Origin: Cupriavidus gilardii
GTDB taxonomy: Bacteria > Pseudomonadota > Gammaproteobacteria > Burkholderiales > Burkholderiaceae
Assembly: GCF_008801915.1 (NCBI RefSeq)
Contig: NZ_VZOV01000008.1
Coordinates: 62,001 to 126,000, forward strand
DNA length: 64,000 nt
Direction of reading: 5' to 3'
How positions within the stretch are numbered: the first letter of the stretch is position 1; every line of letters starts with the position of its first letter. Position numbers and translations under genes: made by a program. Below are positions 52,495 to 62,566 of the stretch, piece after piece. The notes beneath the pieces are model-generated. The model saw nothing but the letters and a program-made list of their open reading frames with translations. It was not told the DNA's origin and searched no databases.

Positions 52495-52743
52495 TCACTG
52501 TCCCGCTTGAGCCTGCCGCGCGCGCAGGCAGTCCGGACACAGGCAGTGCTGCCCCGGCACGATCAGCCGGGCCGGCAGCAGCGGCATCGTCGCGCACCAG
52601 CAATGCGGCAGGCCCGCGGCATGGCCGCAGACGAAGCGCGCGCCGCAGGCCGAGCACCGCTCGATCGGCCGCAACTGGCCGGTCAGCACGGCAGCGGGGC
52701 CGGTGTTCGCGCCGGGACTTTTCGCTGCGCCTTCTGCTGACAT
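52495..52743 (-). CDS. small cysteine-rich CWC-type protein
   Basis: An 82-aa protein with the pattern CSACGARFVCG, HCWCATMP and CLCPDCL, seven cysteines and one WC pair, as in cysteine-rich CWC proteins that probably bind zinc. ATG 52743 (MSAEGAAK) was chosen, excluding an upstream in-frame extension with no conserved content. Function unknown. It converges with the DMT gene. Confidence 0.75.
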   Translation of the reverse strand: MSAEGAAKSPGANTGPAAVLTGQLRPIERCSACGARFVCGHAAGLPHCWCATMPLLPARLIVPGQHCLCPDCLRARQAQAGQ

Positions 52744-52870
52744 CGCGGTGGCTTCCGTTGGCGTAGTTGTTGCATGAAAGGAACGGCCGATGGGCCCTCG
52801 GACGCACCGTTGGCGCCCCGCGCAGGGTCCGGTCGGCCCTGTCGCTAGCGTGGCACCCCGTTTCTTGTAA

Positions 52871-53860
<990 letters not shown>

Positions 53861-53910
53861 CGTACCGCAACCAGGCGCCCGCCGCCGCGGCGGCGCGGCG
53901 CCTTTCCCTC

Positions 53911-54870
53911 GTGCCTTCCCACGCCTCCCGCCGCTCCCCCCTTCGCCTGCGGCATCGCCCGGCCGGCAACAACGCCGGCGACACGGTCTGGCTGTTCGAT
54001 CTCGACAACACGCTGCACGACGCCTCGCACGCGATCTTCCCGGCGATCAATGCCGCGATGACCGCCTACGTCGCCCGCGTGCTCGCCTGCGACGAGGCCA
54101 CGGCCAGCCGCGTGCGCGTCGACTACTGGAAGCGCTATGGGGCGACGCTGCTCGGCATGATCCGCCATCACGGCGTCGACCCGGCCGACTTCCTGCGCGC
54201 CGCGCACGAATTCCCCGATATCGCGCGGATGGTGCGCGTGCGCCGCGGCCTCGCGGCCCAGCTGCGCCGCCTGCCCGGCCGCAAGGTGCTGCTGACCAAC
54301 GCGCCGCAGGACTATGCGCGCGCGGTGCTGCGCGTGGCCGGCATCGAGCACTGTTTCGAGCGCGTGATCGCCATCGAGCAGATGTGGGTCCATGGCGATC
54401 TGCGGCCCAAGCCGGATCGGCGCATGCTGCGCCGTCTGCTGTCCCGGCTGCGGATCGCGCCGGGCCGTGCGGTGCTGGTCGAGGACACGGTCTCGCACCT
54501 GAAGCGCTATGCTGGCCTGGGGATACGCACCGCGTGGATCACCGGCTATCTGCGTTCGATGACGCCGAGCCGGCCGCACGACGTGCCGGCGGGCGCCGCC
54601 CGCGATGCCGCGCAGCAGGCGGCGTTGCGCGCCGAGGCGCAACGCCATGCGCACGACCGCGACGCGGACCGTGCGGCCCGGGAGGAGGCGGTGACGCTGG
54701 TCGCCGCCGAAAACCAGGCCCCGGCGCCGCGGCTCTCGCCCGAGGCGCGGCAGGCAGCCCGCAACACAGCCCGCGCTCGGGCCCGCATGGTGCACCGGCC
54801 GGGTTATGTGGACATAAAAGTACAATCGGTGCATCAACTCCATCGACGAATGCGGAGAAACGGGTCATGA
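53911..54870 (+). CDS. HAD-type pyrimidine 5-prime-nucleotidase-like protein
   Basis: HAD motifs: LFDLDNTLHDASHAIFP (motif I), LLTNAPQDYARAVL (motif II), KPDRRMLRRLL (motif III) and VEDTVSHLK (motif IV). The TLHDAS variant is typical of SDT1-like pyrimidine nucleotidases. No ATG precedes motif I, so GTG 53911 is proposed without a clear ribosome site, giving 319 aa. The last 80 residues are an Ala/Arg/Gln-rich extension. The stop overlaps the slmA ATG, giving the argB-HAD-slmA arrangement known in Burkholderiaceae. Confidence 0.82.
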   Translation: MPSHASRRSPLRLRHRPAGNNAGDTVWLFDLDNTLHDASHAIFPAINAAMTAYVARVLACDEATASRVRVDYWKRYGATLLGMIRHHGVDPADFLRAAHEFPDIARMVRVRRGLAAQLRRLPGRKVLLTNAPQDYARAVLRVAGIEHCFERVIAIEQMWVHGDLRPKPDRRMLRRLLSRLRIAPGRAVLVEDTVSHLKRYAGLGIRTAWITGYLRSMTPSRPHDVPAGAARDAAQQAALRAEAQRHAHDRDADRAAREEAVTLVAAENQAPAPRLSPEARQAARNTARARARMVHRPGYVDIKVQSVHQLHRRMRRNGS

Positions 54871-55541
54871 CGCAGAGCAACGAGGCAGCCGCGCCGGCCG
54901 CGAACGCGGACGAGCGCAGTCGGCAGGGCGAGAGCGGCGGCGCCGGCGAGGCCGTGGTCGCGCGCAAGCGCCCGCGCCCCGGCGAGCGGCGCGTGCAGAT
55001 CCTGCAGACGCTGGCCGGCATGCTCGAGCACCCGCGTTCCGAACGCATCACGACCGCCGCGCTGGCGGCCCGGCTCGGCGTCTCCGAGGCCGCGCTGTAT
55101 CGGCACTTCGCCAGCAAGGCGCAGATGTTCGAGGGGCTGATCGCCTTTATCGAGCAGACGGTGTTCGGCCTGATCAACCAGATCACCGCGCAGGAGGAGC
55201 ACGGGCTGCGCCAGGTGCAGGCGATCGTGCGGATGCTGCTGTCGTTCGCCGAGAAGAATCCGGGCATGACCCGCGTGCTGACCGGCGAGGCGCTGGTCGG
55301 GGAGCATGAGCGGCTGCAGGAACGGATCAATCAGCTGGTGGACCGGATCGAGGCGTCGATCCGCCAATGCCTGAAGGTCGCCGCGACGCAGGGCGCGTTT
55401 CCAGCCGACGCCGACGTATCGGCGCGTGCCGCGCTGATCGTCGCCACCGTGCAGGGGCACTGGCATCGCTATGCCAAGAGCGGCTTTCGCAAGCTGCCGG
55501 CCGGGCAGATCGATGCGCAGCTGCGCGTGCTGCTGGGCTGA
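54867..55541 (+). CDS. slmA: nucleoid occlusion factor, TetR family
   Basis: A 224-aa TetR-type protein: HTH ITTAALAARLGVSEAALYRH (residues about 61-80) and the SlmA-type C-terminal domain (FIEQTVFGLINQIT, NPGMTRVLTGEALVGEHERL, GFRKLP). It would block FtsZ assembly over the chromosome. A charged N-terminal extension of about 35 residues precedes the HTH. It overlaps the HAD gene by four bases. Confidence 0.9.
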   Translation: MTQSNEAAAPAANADERSRQGESGGAGEAVVARKRPRPGERRVQILQTLAGMLEHPRSERITTAALAARLGVSEAALYRHFASKAQMFEGLIAFIEQTVFGLINQITAQEEHGLRQVQAIVRMLLSFAEKNPGMTRVLTGEALVGEHERLQERINQLVDRIEASIRQCLKVAATQGAFPADADVSARAALIVATVQGHWHRYAKSGFRKLPAGQIDAQLRVLLG

Positions 55542-55624
55542 TCCCCGTAGCCGGACTGCGGCCGTCGATATCCCTCTGCGCGCGCCTCTTCTGCCGACTT
55601 CAGCTGATGTCTATCGCTTTGCTC

Positions 55625-55630
55625 TATAAT
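55625..55630 (+). promoter_or_regulatory. -10 element (TATAAT) of the metX leader
   Basis: A perfect TATAAT in a GC-rich context. Transcription would begin around 55637, exactly at the 5-prime strand of riboswitch helix P1. The -35 region (about 55600-55608) is a poor match, so the promoter may need an activator. Confidence 0.5.
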
Positions 55631-55638
55631 CTGCCGGT

Positions 55639-55725
55639 CGCGCCGATTTGATGACTGGCTTGCGGGCGCGCGGCGAGGAAATTTCCCCGCCACTATAAAT
55701 GCGGCTAAAGAGGTTGGTCGGCGCC
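55639..55725 (+). ncRNA. SAM-II riboswitch upstream of metX
   Basis: Helix P1: CGCGCC (55639-55644) with GGCGCG (55665-55670). The enclosed loop has the SAM-II features GATTTG (55645-55650) and GCTTGC. Downstream, ATAAATG (55695-55701) and GCTAAAGAGG (55704-55713) match the conserved 3-prime part of SAM-II. The pseudoknot P2 forms between GACTGGCT (55653-55660) and GGTTGGTC (55712-55719) with all eight pairs canonical or G-U. A small hairpin (55672-55691) is inserted after P1. Position before the methionine gene metX fits. It senses S-adenosylmethionine. Confidence 0.85.
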
Positions 55726-55734
55726 CCCTCTCTC

Positions 55735-55755
55735 CGATTCGCGATTCGCGATTCG
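55735..55755. repeat. 7-bp tandem repeat CGATTCG (x3)
   Basis: Three exact head-to-tail copies of CGATTCG lie between the SAM-II aptamer and the terminator hairpin of the metX leader. Slippage-type; it could alter linker length in the leader RNA. Confidence 0.75.
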
Positions 55756-55820
55756 ATCCGACGGAACGGATATGCGGGACAACGCCACCGCGCGGCGGAC
55801 AGGAACATCCGGTGCGAAAC

Positions 55821-55869
55821 AACCCGACTTGGCTGCGTGATTCCAGACGCAAGACCGGTCGGGTTTTTT
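55821..55869 (+). terminator. leader terminator (expression platform) before metX
   Basis: AACCCGAC (55821-55828) pairs with GTCGGGTT (55858-55865), with an inner CTGCGT/ACGCAAG helix, followed by a run ending in TTTTTT (55864-55869). It lies only 28 bp before the metX ATG and downstream of the SAM-II aptamer and the only visible promoter, so metX mRNA must read through it. That suggests SAM-dependent transcription termination. Confidence 0.75.
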
Positions 55870-55897
55870 GATGCCCGCCTCGCGCGGGCCCGCCTAC

Positions 55898-57136
55898 ATG
55901 ACTGACGTTGCCTCGCCATCCGCGCACGCGGACCCGGTGGAGCCGGCCGCTGCCGGCCCCGCTCCGGACGCCGCTTCCGCCGCCGCGCTGCACCTGCCCC
56001 TGCCGCCCGACTCGGTCGGCATCGTGACGCCGCAGCGCATGCATTTCGCCGAGCCGCTGCCGCTGCGCAACGGTTCTTCGCTGGCCGGCTACGACCTGAT
56101 GGTCGAAACCTATGGCACGCTCAATGCCACGCGGACCAATGCCGTGCTGGTGTGCCACGCACTGAATGCCTCGCATCATGTGGCCGGCGTCTACGCGCAC
56201 GATCCGCGCGACGTCGGCTGGTGGGACAACATGGTCGGCCCGGGCAAGCCGCTCGATACCGACCGCTTCTTCGTGATCGGCATCAACAACCTCGGCTCCT
56301 GCTTCGGCTCGACCGGGCCGATGAGCCTGAACCCCGCCACCGGCCAGCCCTTCGGCGCGGCCTTTCCGGTGGTCACGGTCGAGGACTGGGTCAATGCGCA
56401 GGCGCGCGTGGCCGACGCCTTCGGCATCGAGCAGTTCGCCGCGGTGATGGGCGGCAGCCTTGGCGGCATGCAGGCGCTGGCCTGGAGCCTGATGTATCCG
56501 GAGCGGCTGCGCCATTGCATCGTGGTCGCGTCGACGCCGAAGCTGTCGGCGCAGAACATCGCCTTCAACGAGGTCGCGCGCAGCGCGATCCTGTCCGACC
56601 CGGACTTCCATGGCGGCAACTACTACGCGCATGGCGTCAAGCCCAAGCGCGGGCTGCGCGTGGCCCGGATGATCGGCCATATCACCTACCTGTCCGACGA
56701 GGACATGGCGGCGAAATTCGGACGCGAGCTCAAGGCCGAGGACATCCGCTTCTCGTTCGATGTCGAGTTCCAGGTCGAGAGCTATCTGCGCTACCAGGGC
56801 GACAAGTTCGCCGAGTATTTCGACGCCAATACCTATCTGCTGATCACGCGCGCGCTCGATTACTTCGATCCGGCCCTGTCCTTCGGCGGCGACCTGACCC
56901 GCGCGGTCGCCCATACCAGGGCCAGCTTCCTCGTTGCCAGCTTCACTACCGACTGGCGCTTTGCGCCGAGCCGCAGCCGCGAGCTGGTCAAGGCGCTGCT
57001 CGACAACAAGCGGCCGGTCAGCTATGCCGAGATCGATGCCCCGCATGGCCACGACGCCTTCCTGCTCGACGATCCGCGTTACCACAACCTGATGCGCGCC
57101 TACTACGAACGCATCGCCCGGGAGATCGGCGCATGA
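55898..57136 (+). CDS. metX: homoserine O-acyltransferase
   Basis: A 412-aa alpha/beta hydrolase-fold acyltransferase: [32 protein letters not shown], nucleophile Ser in [12 protein letters not shown], Asp in [13 protein letters not shown] and His in [13 protein letters not shown]. It acylates homoserine (acetyl or succinyl donor not distinguishable here) in methionine synthesis. The start could be ATG 55871 or 55898; I use 55898. Preceded by a SAM-II riboswitch and terminator; overlaps metW by four bases. Confidence 0.93.
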   Translation: MTDVASPSAHADPVEPAAAGPAPDAASAAALHLPLPPDSVGIVTPQRMHFAEPLPLRNGSSLAGYDLMVETYGTLNATRTNAVLVCHALNASHHVAGVYAHDPRDVGWWDNMVGPGKPLDTDRFFVIGINNLGSCFGSTGPMSLNPATGQPFGAAFPVVTVEDWVNAQARVADAFGIEQFAAVMGGSLGGMQALAWSLMYPERLRHCIVVASTPKLSAQNIAFNEVARSAILSDPDFHGGNYYAHGVKPKRGLRVARMIGHITYLSDEDMAAKFGRELKAEDIRFSFDVEFQVESYLRYQGDKFAEYFDANTYLLITRALDYFDPALSFGGDLTRAVAHTRASFLVASFTTDWRFAPSRSRELVKALLDNKRPVSYAEIDAPHGHDAFLLDDPRYHNLMRAYYERIAREIGA

Positions 57137-57756
57137 ATGCCAGGTCCATCACCGAAGCGGCCAACGGCGTGCTGGCAAGGCGGCCGGATTTCCGCGCGAT
57201 CGCACGCTGGATCGAACCGAATGCGACCGTGCTCGACCTGGGCTGCGGCGACGGCAGCCTGCTGCGCGTGCTGCAGGACGAGCTCGACGTGCAGGCCTAC
57301 GGCATCGAGATCCGCGACGAGGGCGTGCTGGCGTGCGCGCAGAAGGGCGTCCATGTCATCCAGCAGAATCTGGAGGGCGGGCTCGCGCTGTTCGAGGACA
57401 AGAGCTTCGACACCGTGATCCTGTCGCAGACGCTGCAGACCATTCACAACACCGCGCAGGTCCTGCGCGACACGCTGCGCGTCGGCCGCGAGTGCATCGT
57501 GTCGTTCCCGAACTTCGGCTACTGGCCGCACCGGCTGTCGGTGTTCCGCGGCCGCATGCCGGTGTCCGAGTCGCTGCCCTACCAGTGGTACGACACGCCG
57601 AACGTGCGCGTGCTGACCATCAGCGACTTCGAGGCGCTGGCGCCCAAGGTCGGGCTGCGCATTCTCGATCGCGTCGTGATGCACGAAGGCATCACGGTGA
57701 ACTGGGGCGTCAACTGGCGGGGCAGCCTGGCGGTCTATCGGGTCTGCTCTGCCTGA
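57133..57756 (+). CDS. metW: methionine biosynthesis protein MetW
   Basis: A 207-aa methyltransferase-fold protein: [16 protein letters not shown] (SAM-binding motif I), [22 protein letters not shown] and [13 protein letters not shown] are MetW hallmarks. It partners MetX in methionine synthesis; its exact biochemical role is unsettled, and it has been linked to MetX activation. Coupled to metX by an ATGA overlap and under the same leader control. Confidence 0.94.
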   Translation: MNARSITEAANGVLARRPDFRAIARWIEPNATVLDLGCGDGSLLRVLQDELDVQAYGIEIRDEGVLACAQKGVHVIQQNLEGGLALFEDKSFDTVILSQTLQTIHNTAQVLRDTLRVGRECIVSFPNFGYWPHRLSVFRGRMPVSESLPYQWYDTPNVRVLTISDFEALAPKVGLRILDRVVMHEGITVNWGVNWRGSLAVYRVCSA

Positions 57757-57796
57757 TCGGTTCGGCCCGATCGGTTCGGTCCGATCGGTTCAGTCG
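57755..57796. repeat. 14-bp tandem repeat GATCGGTTCGGCCC (x3)
   Basis: Three units start at 57755, 57769 and 57783; the second is 13/14 identical and the third diverges slightly. It begins at the metW stop codon. Another gene-boundary slippage repeat. Confidence 0.8.
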
Positions 57797-57866
57797 GAGG
57801 ATGACCTTGAACGGAGTGGCCGGCACTTGACGTGCGGCCACTCGGGCGACTACCGTACGGAAATTA

Positions 57867-57880
57867 CGAACGACCGTTCG
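57867..57880. promoter_or_regulatory. perfect 14-bp palindrome CGAACG-AC-CGTTCG upstream of the thioesterase
   Basis: A symmetric operator-like site 18 bp before the ATG at 57899. Such CGAACG/CGTTCG palindromes are typical targets of TetR-family acyl-CoA-responsive repressors. The cognate regulator is not encoded nearby. Confidence 0.5.
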
Positions 57881-57898
57881 CTTTTTCGGCGAGGCCCC

Positions 57899-58723
57899 AT
57901 GTCCGCGACATCCGAGCTGCATCCCTTCGACGACGCGATTGCGTTGACCCAAGCCGGCGAACACCGTTTTGCCGGCCGCACCACCGAGTCGTACTGGAAC
58001 ATGATCGGGCCGTACGGCGGCATCACGGCGGCGACGCTGCTGCAGGCGGTGTTGCAGCATCCGCAGCGGCTCGGCGATCCGATTGCGCTGACCGTCAATT
58101 TCGCCGGACCGATCGCCGAGGGCCCGTTCACGATCGAGGCGCGGCCCTCGCGCACCAACCGCTCGACGCAGCACTGGTCGCTGGAACTGGTACAGAACGG
58201 CGAGGTGGCGACCACCGCCAGCGCGGTGTTCGCGGTGCGGCGCGATACCTGGGGCTGCGGCGAGGCCGTCTTTCCCGACGTGCCGCCGGCCGACGCGATC
58301 GCGCCGCTGCCGACCGGGTTCGCGCCGGTGCGCTGGCTCAAGTCCTACGAGATGCGGCCGGTGCGCGGCGCCAAGCCTGCGGCCGAACCGGGCACCGAGC
58401 ATCCGGACAGCCTGACCCAGTTCTGGCTGCGCGACCATCCGGTGCGCACGCCCGACTATGCGTCGATCGCGGCCTGGTGCGACAGCTTCTATCCGCGCAT
58501 CTTCCTGAAGCGCGCCGGCTTCGTGCCGGCGGGCACGGTCTCGCTGACGACTTACTTCCACGCGGATGCCGCCACGCTGGCGGCGCTGGGCGATCGCCAC
58601 GCGCTGGGCAGCGCGCGGGCGCAGGTGTTCCGGCAGGGCTTCTTCGACCAGAGCGCGCAGCTGTGGAGCCCGGACGGCGAGCTGCTGGCGAGCTCGCATC
58701 AGATCGTTTACTACAAGCAGTAG
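57899..58723 (+). CDS. TesB-like acyl-CoA thioesterase family protein
   Basis: A 274-aa double hot-dog protein: YWNMIGPYGGITAATLLQAV and PIALTVNFAGPI in the first domain; GTVSLTTYFHADAATLAALG and SAQLWSPDGELLASSHQIVY in the second (typical TesB-like C-terminal strands). It probably hydrolyses a medium- or long-chain acyl-CoA. I chose ATG 57899 rather than the upstream frame, which crosses the operator-like palindrome. Confidence 0.8.
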   Translation: MSATSELHPFDDAIALTQAGEHRFAGRTTESYWNMIGPYGGITAATLLQAVLQHPQRLGDPIALTVNFAGPIAEGPFTIEARPSRTNRSTQHWSLELVQNGEVATTASAVFAVRRDTWGCGEAVFPDVPPADAIAPLPTGFAPVRWLKSYEMRPVRGAKPAAEPGTEHPDSLTQFWLRDHPVRTPDYASIAAWCDSFYPRIFLKRAGFVPAGTVSLTTYFHADAATLAALGDRHALGSARAQVFRQGFFDQSAQLWSPDGELLASSHQIVYYKQ

Positions 58724-58760
58724 GCGAGGCGGCTGGCCCACTCCCGACCCTGTGCCCAGC

Positions 58761-58980
58761 GCTCTCCCGCAAGCGGGACAGGGAGCCAACCGGTAGTCCG
58801 CACAGGGAAACCGCTTCCGCTCGGCTGCTCTGCCGCGGTCGCTCGCATCCGGTTCCGCTCTCCCGCTCGCGGGAGAGAGGTGGGGAGAGGGCAGCGGCGG
58901 TCGCTAACACACTACCGCATCAGCCCTCGCGAACCCCCTTGCCCTCTGCCCGACCCTCTCCCGCTAGCGGGAGAGAGGGA
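58761..58980. repeat. three REP-like palindromes (CTCTCCCGCnnGCGGGAGAG core)
   Basis: Copies at about 58761-58784 (imperfect), 58856-58880 and 58954-58980 share an inverted-repeat core of about 20 bp, typical of extragenic palindromic elements. The third copy lies inside the 3-prime end of the ampG-like gene and encodes its last residues. They occur in a convergent intergenic region, the usual location of REP elements. Confidence 0.75.
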
Positions 58981-60251
58981 ACCCCGCTAGCCTCGTCCCG
59001 CGGCGTGCGCGTCTGGCTTTCATAGCGCTCGACCGTGCTGCGCATCGCGCGCAGCAGGAACAGCCCCGGCAGCGCGACCAGCACCGTGCCGAGATAGAAG
59101 GGCGCCCAGCCGAACGACTCGACCAGATAGCCCGACGTGGGGCCGACATAGACGCGTCCGACCGAGGCCAGCGCCGACAGCAGCGCGTACTGCGTCGCCG
59201 AGAACGAGCGGTTGCACAGCGCCATCAGCAGCGCGACGAAGGCCGCGGTGCCCATGCCCCCGCACAGGTTCTCGACCGCGATGGTCGCGCCCATCGACCA
59301 CAGATGGGCGGGCGTCACCGCCAGCAGCCAGTAGCCGAAGTTCGACACGGCCTGCAGCACGCCGAACAGCATCAGCGAGCGGTACAGGCCGAGCCTGACC
59401 ATCAGCGTGCCGCCGAACAGCGCGCCGATGATGGTCGCGGCCAGACCCAGCGTCTTGTTGACGAGCCCGACCTCGCCGGCGGAAAAGCCGACCCCGCGGA
59501 TCAGGAAGGTGGTCGACAGGCTGCCGGCGAAGGCGTCGCCGAGCTTGTACAGCACGATCAGGCCCAGCAACCACCAGGCACCGGTACGTCCGAAGAAATC
59601 GCGCAGCGGGCCGACCACCGCCTCTTCCAGCGAGCGCGGCGCGCGCGGCGGCGATTCGGCGCGCGGCGCCCACGGCAGCGTCAGCAGGCCGACCGCCATC
59701 AGCGCGGCCATCAGCAGGTACATCTGCTGCCAGCCCAGCACCCGGTCCGCCAGCCACAGCGCCAGGCCGCCGGACACCAGCATCGCCAGCCGGTAGCCGA
59801 GCACCTTGACCGCCGCGCCGGCGCCGCGCTCGGCGGGCCGCAGCACGTCGGTGCTGTAGGCGTCGAACACGATGTCCTGCGAGGCCGACAGGAAGGCCAC
59901 CAGCGTGGCCAGCCCCGCCAGCAGCCACAGCGCCTCGCGCGGCGGGCAGAACGCCATGCCGGCGATGCCGAGCACCAGGCCGACCTGCGTCAGCAGCAGC
60001 CAGCCGCGCCGCCGGTCCAGCAACGGCGGCGTGTAGCGGTCCATCAGCGGCGCCCACAGGAACTTGAAGATGTAGGCCTGGCCGACCAGCGAGAAAAAGC
60101 CGATGGTCTTGATGTCCAGCCCCTCGACCGTCATCCAGGCCTGCAGCGTGCCCGAGGTCAGCGCCAGCGGCAGCCCCGAGGCAAAGCCCAGCGTCAGCAT
60201 CGCGCCGATGCGGCGATTGCGGAAAATATCGAGATAGTCTTGGAAGGTCAT
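58920..60251 (-). CDS. ampG: AmpG-family muropeptide transporter (MFS)
   Basis: A 443-aa protein with about 12 hydrophobic segments: FASGLPLALTSGTLQAWM, FFSLVGQAYIFKFLWAPLMD, FLSASQDIVFDAYSTDVL and NLCGGMGTAAFVALLMALC are AmpG-like blocks. It imports anhydro-muropeptides for cell-wall recycling. The C-terminal tail (SLPLAGEGRAEGKGVREG) is encoded by a REP-like palindrome and is probably an insertion that displaced the original stop. ATG 60251 (MTFQDYLDIF) was chosen. Confidence 0.85.
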   Translation of the reverse strand: MTFQDYLDIFRNRRIGAMLTLGFASGLPLALTSGTLQAWMTVEGLDIKTIGFFSLVGQAYIFKFLWAPLMDRYTPPLLDRRRGWLLLTQVGLVLGIAGMAFCPPREALWLLAGLATLVAFLSASQDIVFDAYSTDVLRPAERGAGAAVKVLGYRLAMLVSGGLALWLADRVLGWQQMYLLMAALMAVGLLTLPWAPRAESPPRAPRSLEEAVVGPLRDFFGRTGAWWLLGLIVLYKLGDAFAGSLSTTFLIRGVGFSAGEVGLVNKTLGLAATIIGALFGGTLMVRLGLYRSLMLFGVLQAVSNFGYWLLAVTPAHLWSMGATIAVENLCGGMGTAAFVALLMALCNRSFSATQYALLSALASVGRVYVGPTSGYLVESFGWAPFYLGTVLVALPGLFLLRAMRSTVERYESQTRTPRDEASGVPSLPLAGEGRAEGKGVREG

Positions 60252-60349
60252 GAAGGCGGGAGCAGGGGCCGGGCGGAACAGGCGGTGCAAGTGCCTGCAG
60301 GGCCCTGGGTGGCGATCGGGCGCCGTGTATTATTGCATCAGCCTTCGTG

Positions 60350-61381
60350 ATGTCTGTCGCATTCTCGTTGAAAACGATGCCCCTTCCCTTGCGCCTGGCC
60401 ATGTCCGCTCTTTCCGTTGCCGTTCCCCCATCGCGTTCGCTTGCGGTCGCCGCGCCGCTGCGCCGGCTGACGCTGGCGGTGCTCGGCGCCGTTGCATTGC
60501 TCGGCGCGCCAGCGGTGCTGGCGCAGTCCGATGGCGTCAATGTGCAGCGCGGCGGCGGCGCGGTCAGCCAGCTGGTGCCGGCCGAGGCGATCGAGCAGCA
60601 GGCCGCGCAGGAATACGAGCAGATCAAGCAGGAGGCGCGCGCCAAGGGCGCGCTGGCGCCGTCCAACGATCCGCGGCTGGCGCGCCTGCGCACGATCTCC
60701 GAGCGGATCCTGCCGCAGGCCGGGCGCTGGAACGACCGCGCCCGCGGCTGGAAGTGGGAGGTCAATCTGATCAAGGCCAAGCAGGTCAATGCGTTCTGCA
60801 TGCCCGGCGGCAAGATCGCGGTCTATACCGGCTTTCTGGACCAGATCAAGCCGACCGACGACGAGCTGGCGATGGTGATCGGCCACGAGATCGCCCACGC
60901 GCTGCAGGAGCATGCGCGCGAGCGCGCCGCCAAGGCCGAGATCACCAACCTGGGCGCCAACGTCATTTCGCAACTGTTCGGCTTCGGCAATCTGGGCAAT
61001 CTGGCGCTGGGTACCGGCGCGCATCTGCTGACGCTGAAGTTCTCGCGCTCGGACGAGACCGAAGCCGATCTGGTCGGCATGGATATCGCGGCCCGCGCGG
61101 GCTACGATCCGCGCGCCGCGGTGACGCTGTGGCAGAAGATGGGCAAGGTGTCGCAATCGTCGGCGGCCGGCGCCAGCATGGACTTCCTGTCCACGCACCC
61201 GTCGGGCCAGTCGCGCATCGCCGAGCTGCAGCGGCATATGCCCGAGGTGCTGCCGCTGTACGCGCGGGCGATCGGCACCACGGTCGAGCGGCTGCCGGCC
61301 TACCGGACCAATATGGGCGGCCTGGCCAACGCGCCGGTGGACCGCGGCGACGAGGACAAGCAGCAGCCGTTGAAGCGGTAG
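60350..61381 (+). CDS. M48-family zinc metalloprotease, exported
   Basis: The metalloprotease motif HEIAH lies at residues 179-183, with the downstream metal Glu in SDETEADLVGMD. A signal peptide (LTLAVLGAVALLGAPAVLAQ) precedes a periplasmic protease domain like LoiP/BepA relatives. It is likely involved in outer-membrane protein quality control. No ribosome site is clear: ATG 60350, 60377 or 60401 could be the start; 60350 gives 343 aa with a long n-region. Confidence 0.85.
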   Translation: MSVAFSLKTMPLPLRLAMSALSVAVPPSRSLAVAAPLRRLTLAVLGAVALLGAPAVLAQSDGVNVQRGGGAVSQLVPAEAIEQQAAQEYEQIKQEARAKGALAPSNDPRLARLRTISERILPQAGRWNDRARGWKWEVNLIKAKQVNAFCMPGGKIAVYTGFLDQIKPTDDELAMVIGHEIAHALQEHARERAAKAEITNLGANVISQLFGFGNLGNLALGTGAHLLTLKFSRSDETEADLVGMDIAARAGYDPRAAVTLWQKMGKVSQSSAAGASMDFLSTHPSGQSRIAELQRHMPEVLPLYARAIGTTVERLPAYRTNMGGLANAPVDRGDEDKQQPLKR

Positions 61382-61473
61382 CAGGCTGTCGTTCCCGTTC
61401 AGGCGGGAACTCAGCGTCCCGTGAAGTCACAGGGTTCCCGCATTCGCGGGGACGACAAGCTTGCCAACAAAAG

Positions 61474-61502
61474 AAAACGGCCCCTGAATCAGGGGCCGTT
61501 TT
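61474..61502. terminator. bidirectional Rho-independent terminator
   Basis: A perfect stem AAAACGGCCCCTG (61474-61486) / CAGGGGCCGTTTT (61490-61502) with a 3-nt loop. T-runs on both strands serve the protease gene (+) and argC (-), which converge here. Confidence 0.95.
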
Positions 61503-61523
61503 CTTCGGTCAGGCAGGAAGGCG

Positions 61524-62471
61524 TCAGGCCGTCAGCCCGGTGGCCTCGTCCGCGCCGATATGCACGTTCATGCATTGCACCGCGGCGCCGGCCGCGCCCT
61601 TGCCGAGGTTGTCCAGCCGCGCGATCAGCACGATGCGGTCGGCCGAGCCGAACACGAACAGGTCGACGCGGTTGGTGTCGTTGTTGGCCTGCACGTCGAA
61701 GAAGCCGTTGTCCAGATGCTCGTCGCTGGCGGCGGGCATCACGCGCACGAATTGCTCGCCCTCGTAGTGCTTGCGGTAGATCTCGGCGACTTGCTCCGGC
61801 GTGACCTTGCGCGCCAGCCGGTCCGGGAACACCGGCACCGTGACGGCCAGGCCCTTGTAGAACTTGCCGACGATCGGGCTGAAGATCGGCGCCTGCGCCA
61901 GGCCGGTCTGCACGCGCATTTCCGGCAGGTGCTTGTGCTCGAGCCCCAGCGCGTAGGCGCGCGGGCTGTCGAGCTTCGGATTGCCGCCCGCCTCGAAGTC
62001 CGCAATCATCTTCTTGCCGCCGCCGCTGTAGCCGGTCAGCGAGAACGCGGTGACCGGGTAGTCGGGCTGCATCACGCCGGCATCGACCAGCGGACGCACG
62101 GCCAGCACGAAGGCGCTGGCGTGGCAGCCCGGCACGGCGATGCGCTTGCTGGCGCGGATCTTCTCGCGCTGGCCGCGCACCAGTTCGGGCAGGCCGTAGG
62201 CCCAGTTGTCGGCGGTGCGGAACGCCGTGCTGGCGTCGATCACGCAGGTGTCCGGATTGGTCACCAGCGATACCGCCTCGCGCGAGGCCACGTCCGGCAG
62301 GCACAGGAAGGCCACGTCGGCGGCGTTCAGGAAGCGTGCTCGCTCGGCCGGATCCTTGCGCTTGTCTTCCGCGATGCGCAGCAGTTCGACATCGGAACGG
62401 CCGGACAGATAATCGAGCAGCCGAAGGCCGGTGGTGCCTTCCTGGCCGTCGACGAACACTTTGAATGCCAT
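61524..62471 (-). CDS. argC: N-acetyl-gamma-glutamyl-phosphate reductase, type 2
   Basis: A 315-aa reductase of the shorter type-2 ArgC group: [18 protein letters not shown] (NADP loop), catalytic Cys116 in [22 protein letters not shown] and [11 protein letters not shown] with the active-site His. It acts after ArgB in arginine synthesis. It is transcribed alone toward a bidirectional terminator. Confidence 0.95.
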   Translation of the reverse strand: MAFKVFVDGQEGTTGLRLLDYLSGRSDVELLRIAEDKRKDPAERARFLNAADVAFLCLPDVASREAVSLVTNPDTCVIDASTAFRTADNWAYGLPELVRGQREKIRASKRIAVPGCHASAFVLAVRPLVDAGVMQPDYPVTAFSLTGYSGGGKKMIADFEAGGNPKLDSPRAYALGLEHKHLPEMRVQTGLAQAPIFSPIVGKFYKGLAVTVPVFPDRLARKVTPEQVAEIYRKHYEGEQFVRVMPAASDEHLDNGFFDVQANNDTNRVDLFVFGSADRIVLIARLDNLGKGAAGAAVQCMNVHIGADEATGLTA

Positions 62472-62566
62472 GGTGGACTCGCTTGGGTATTACGGGTGAG
62501 GGTGCATTGTAGCGAGGATGCCCGGCCATCGCAGCGGCAATCCGCCCCGGCGGCCGGGCGGCCCCG

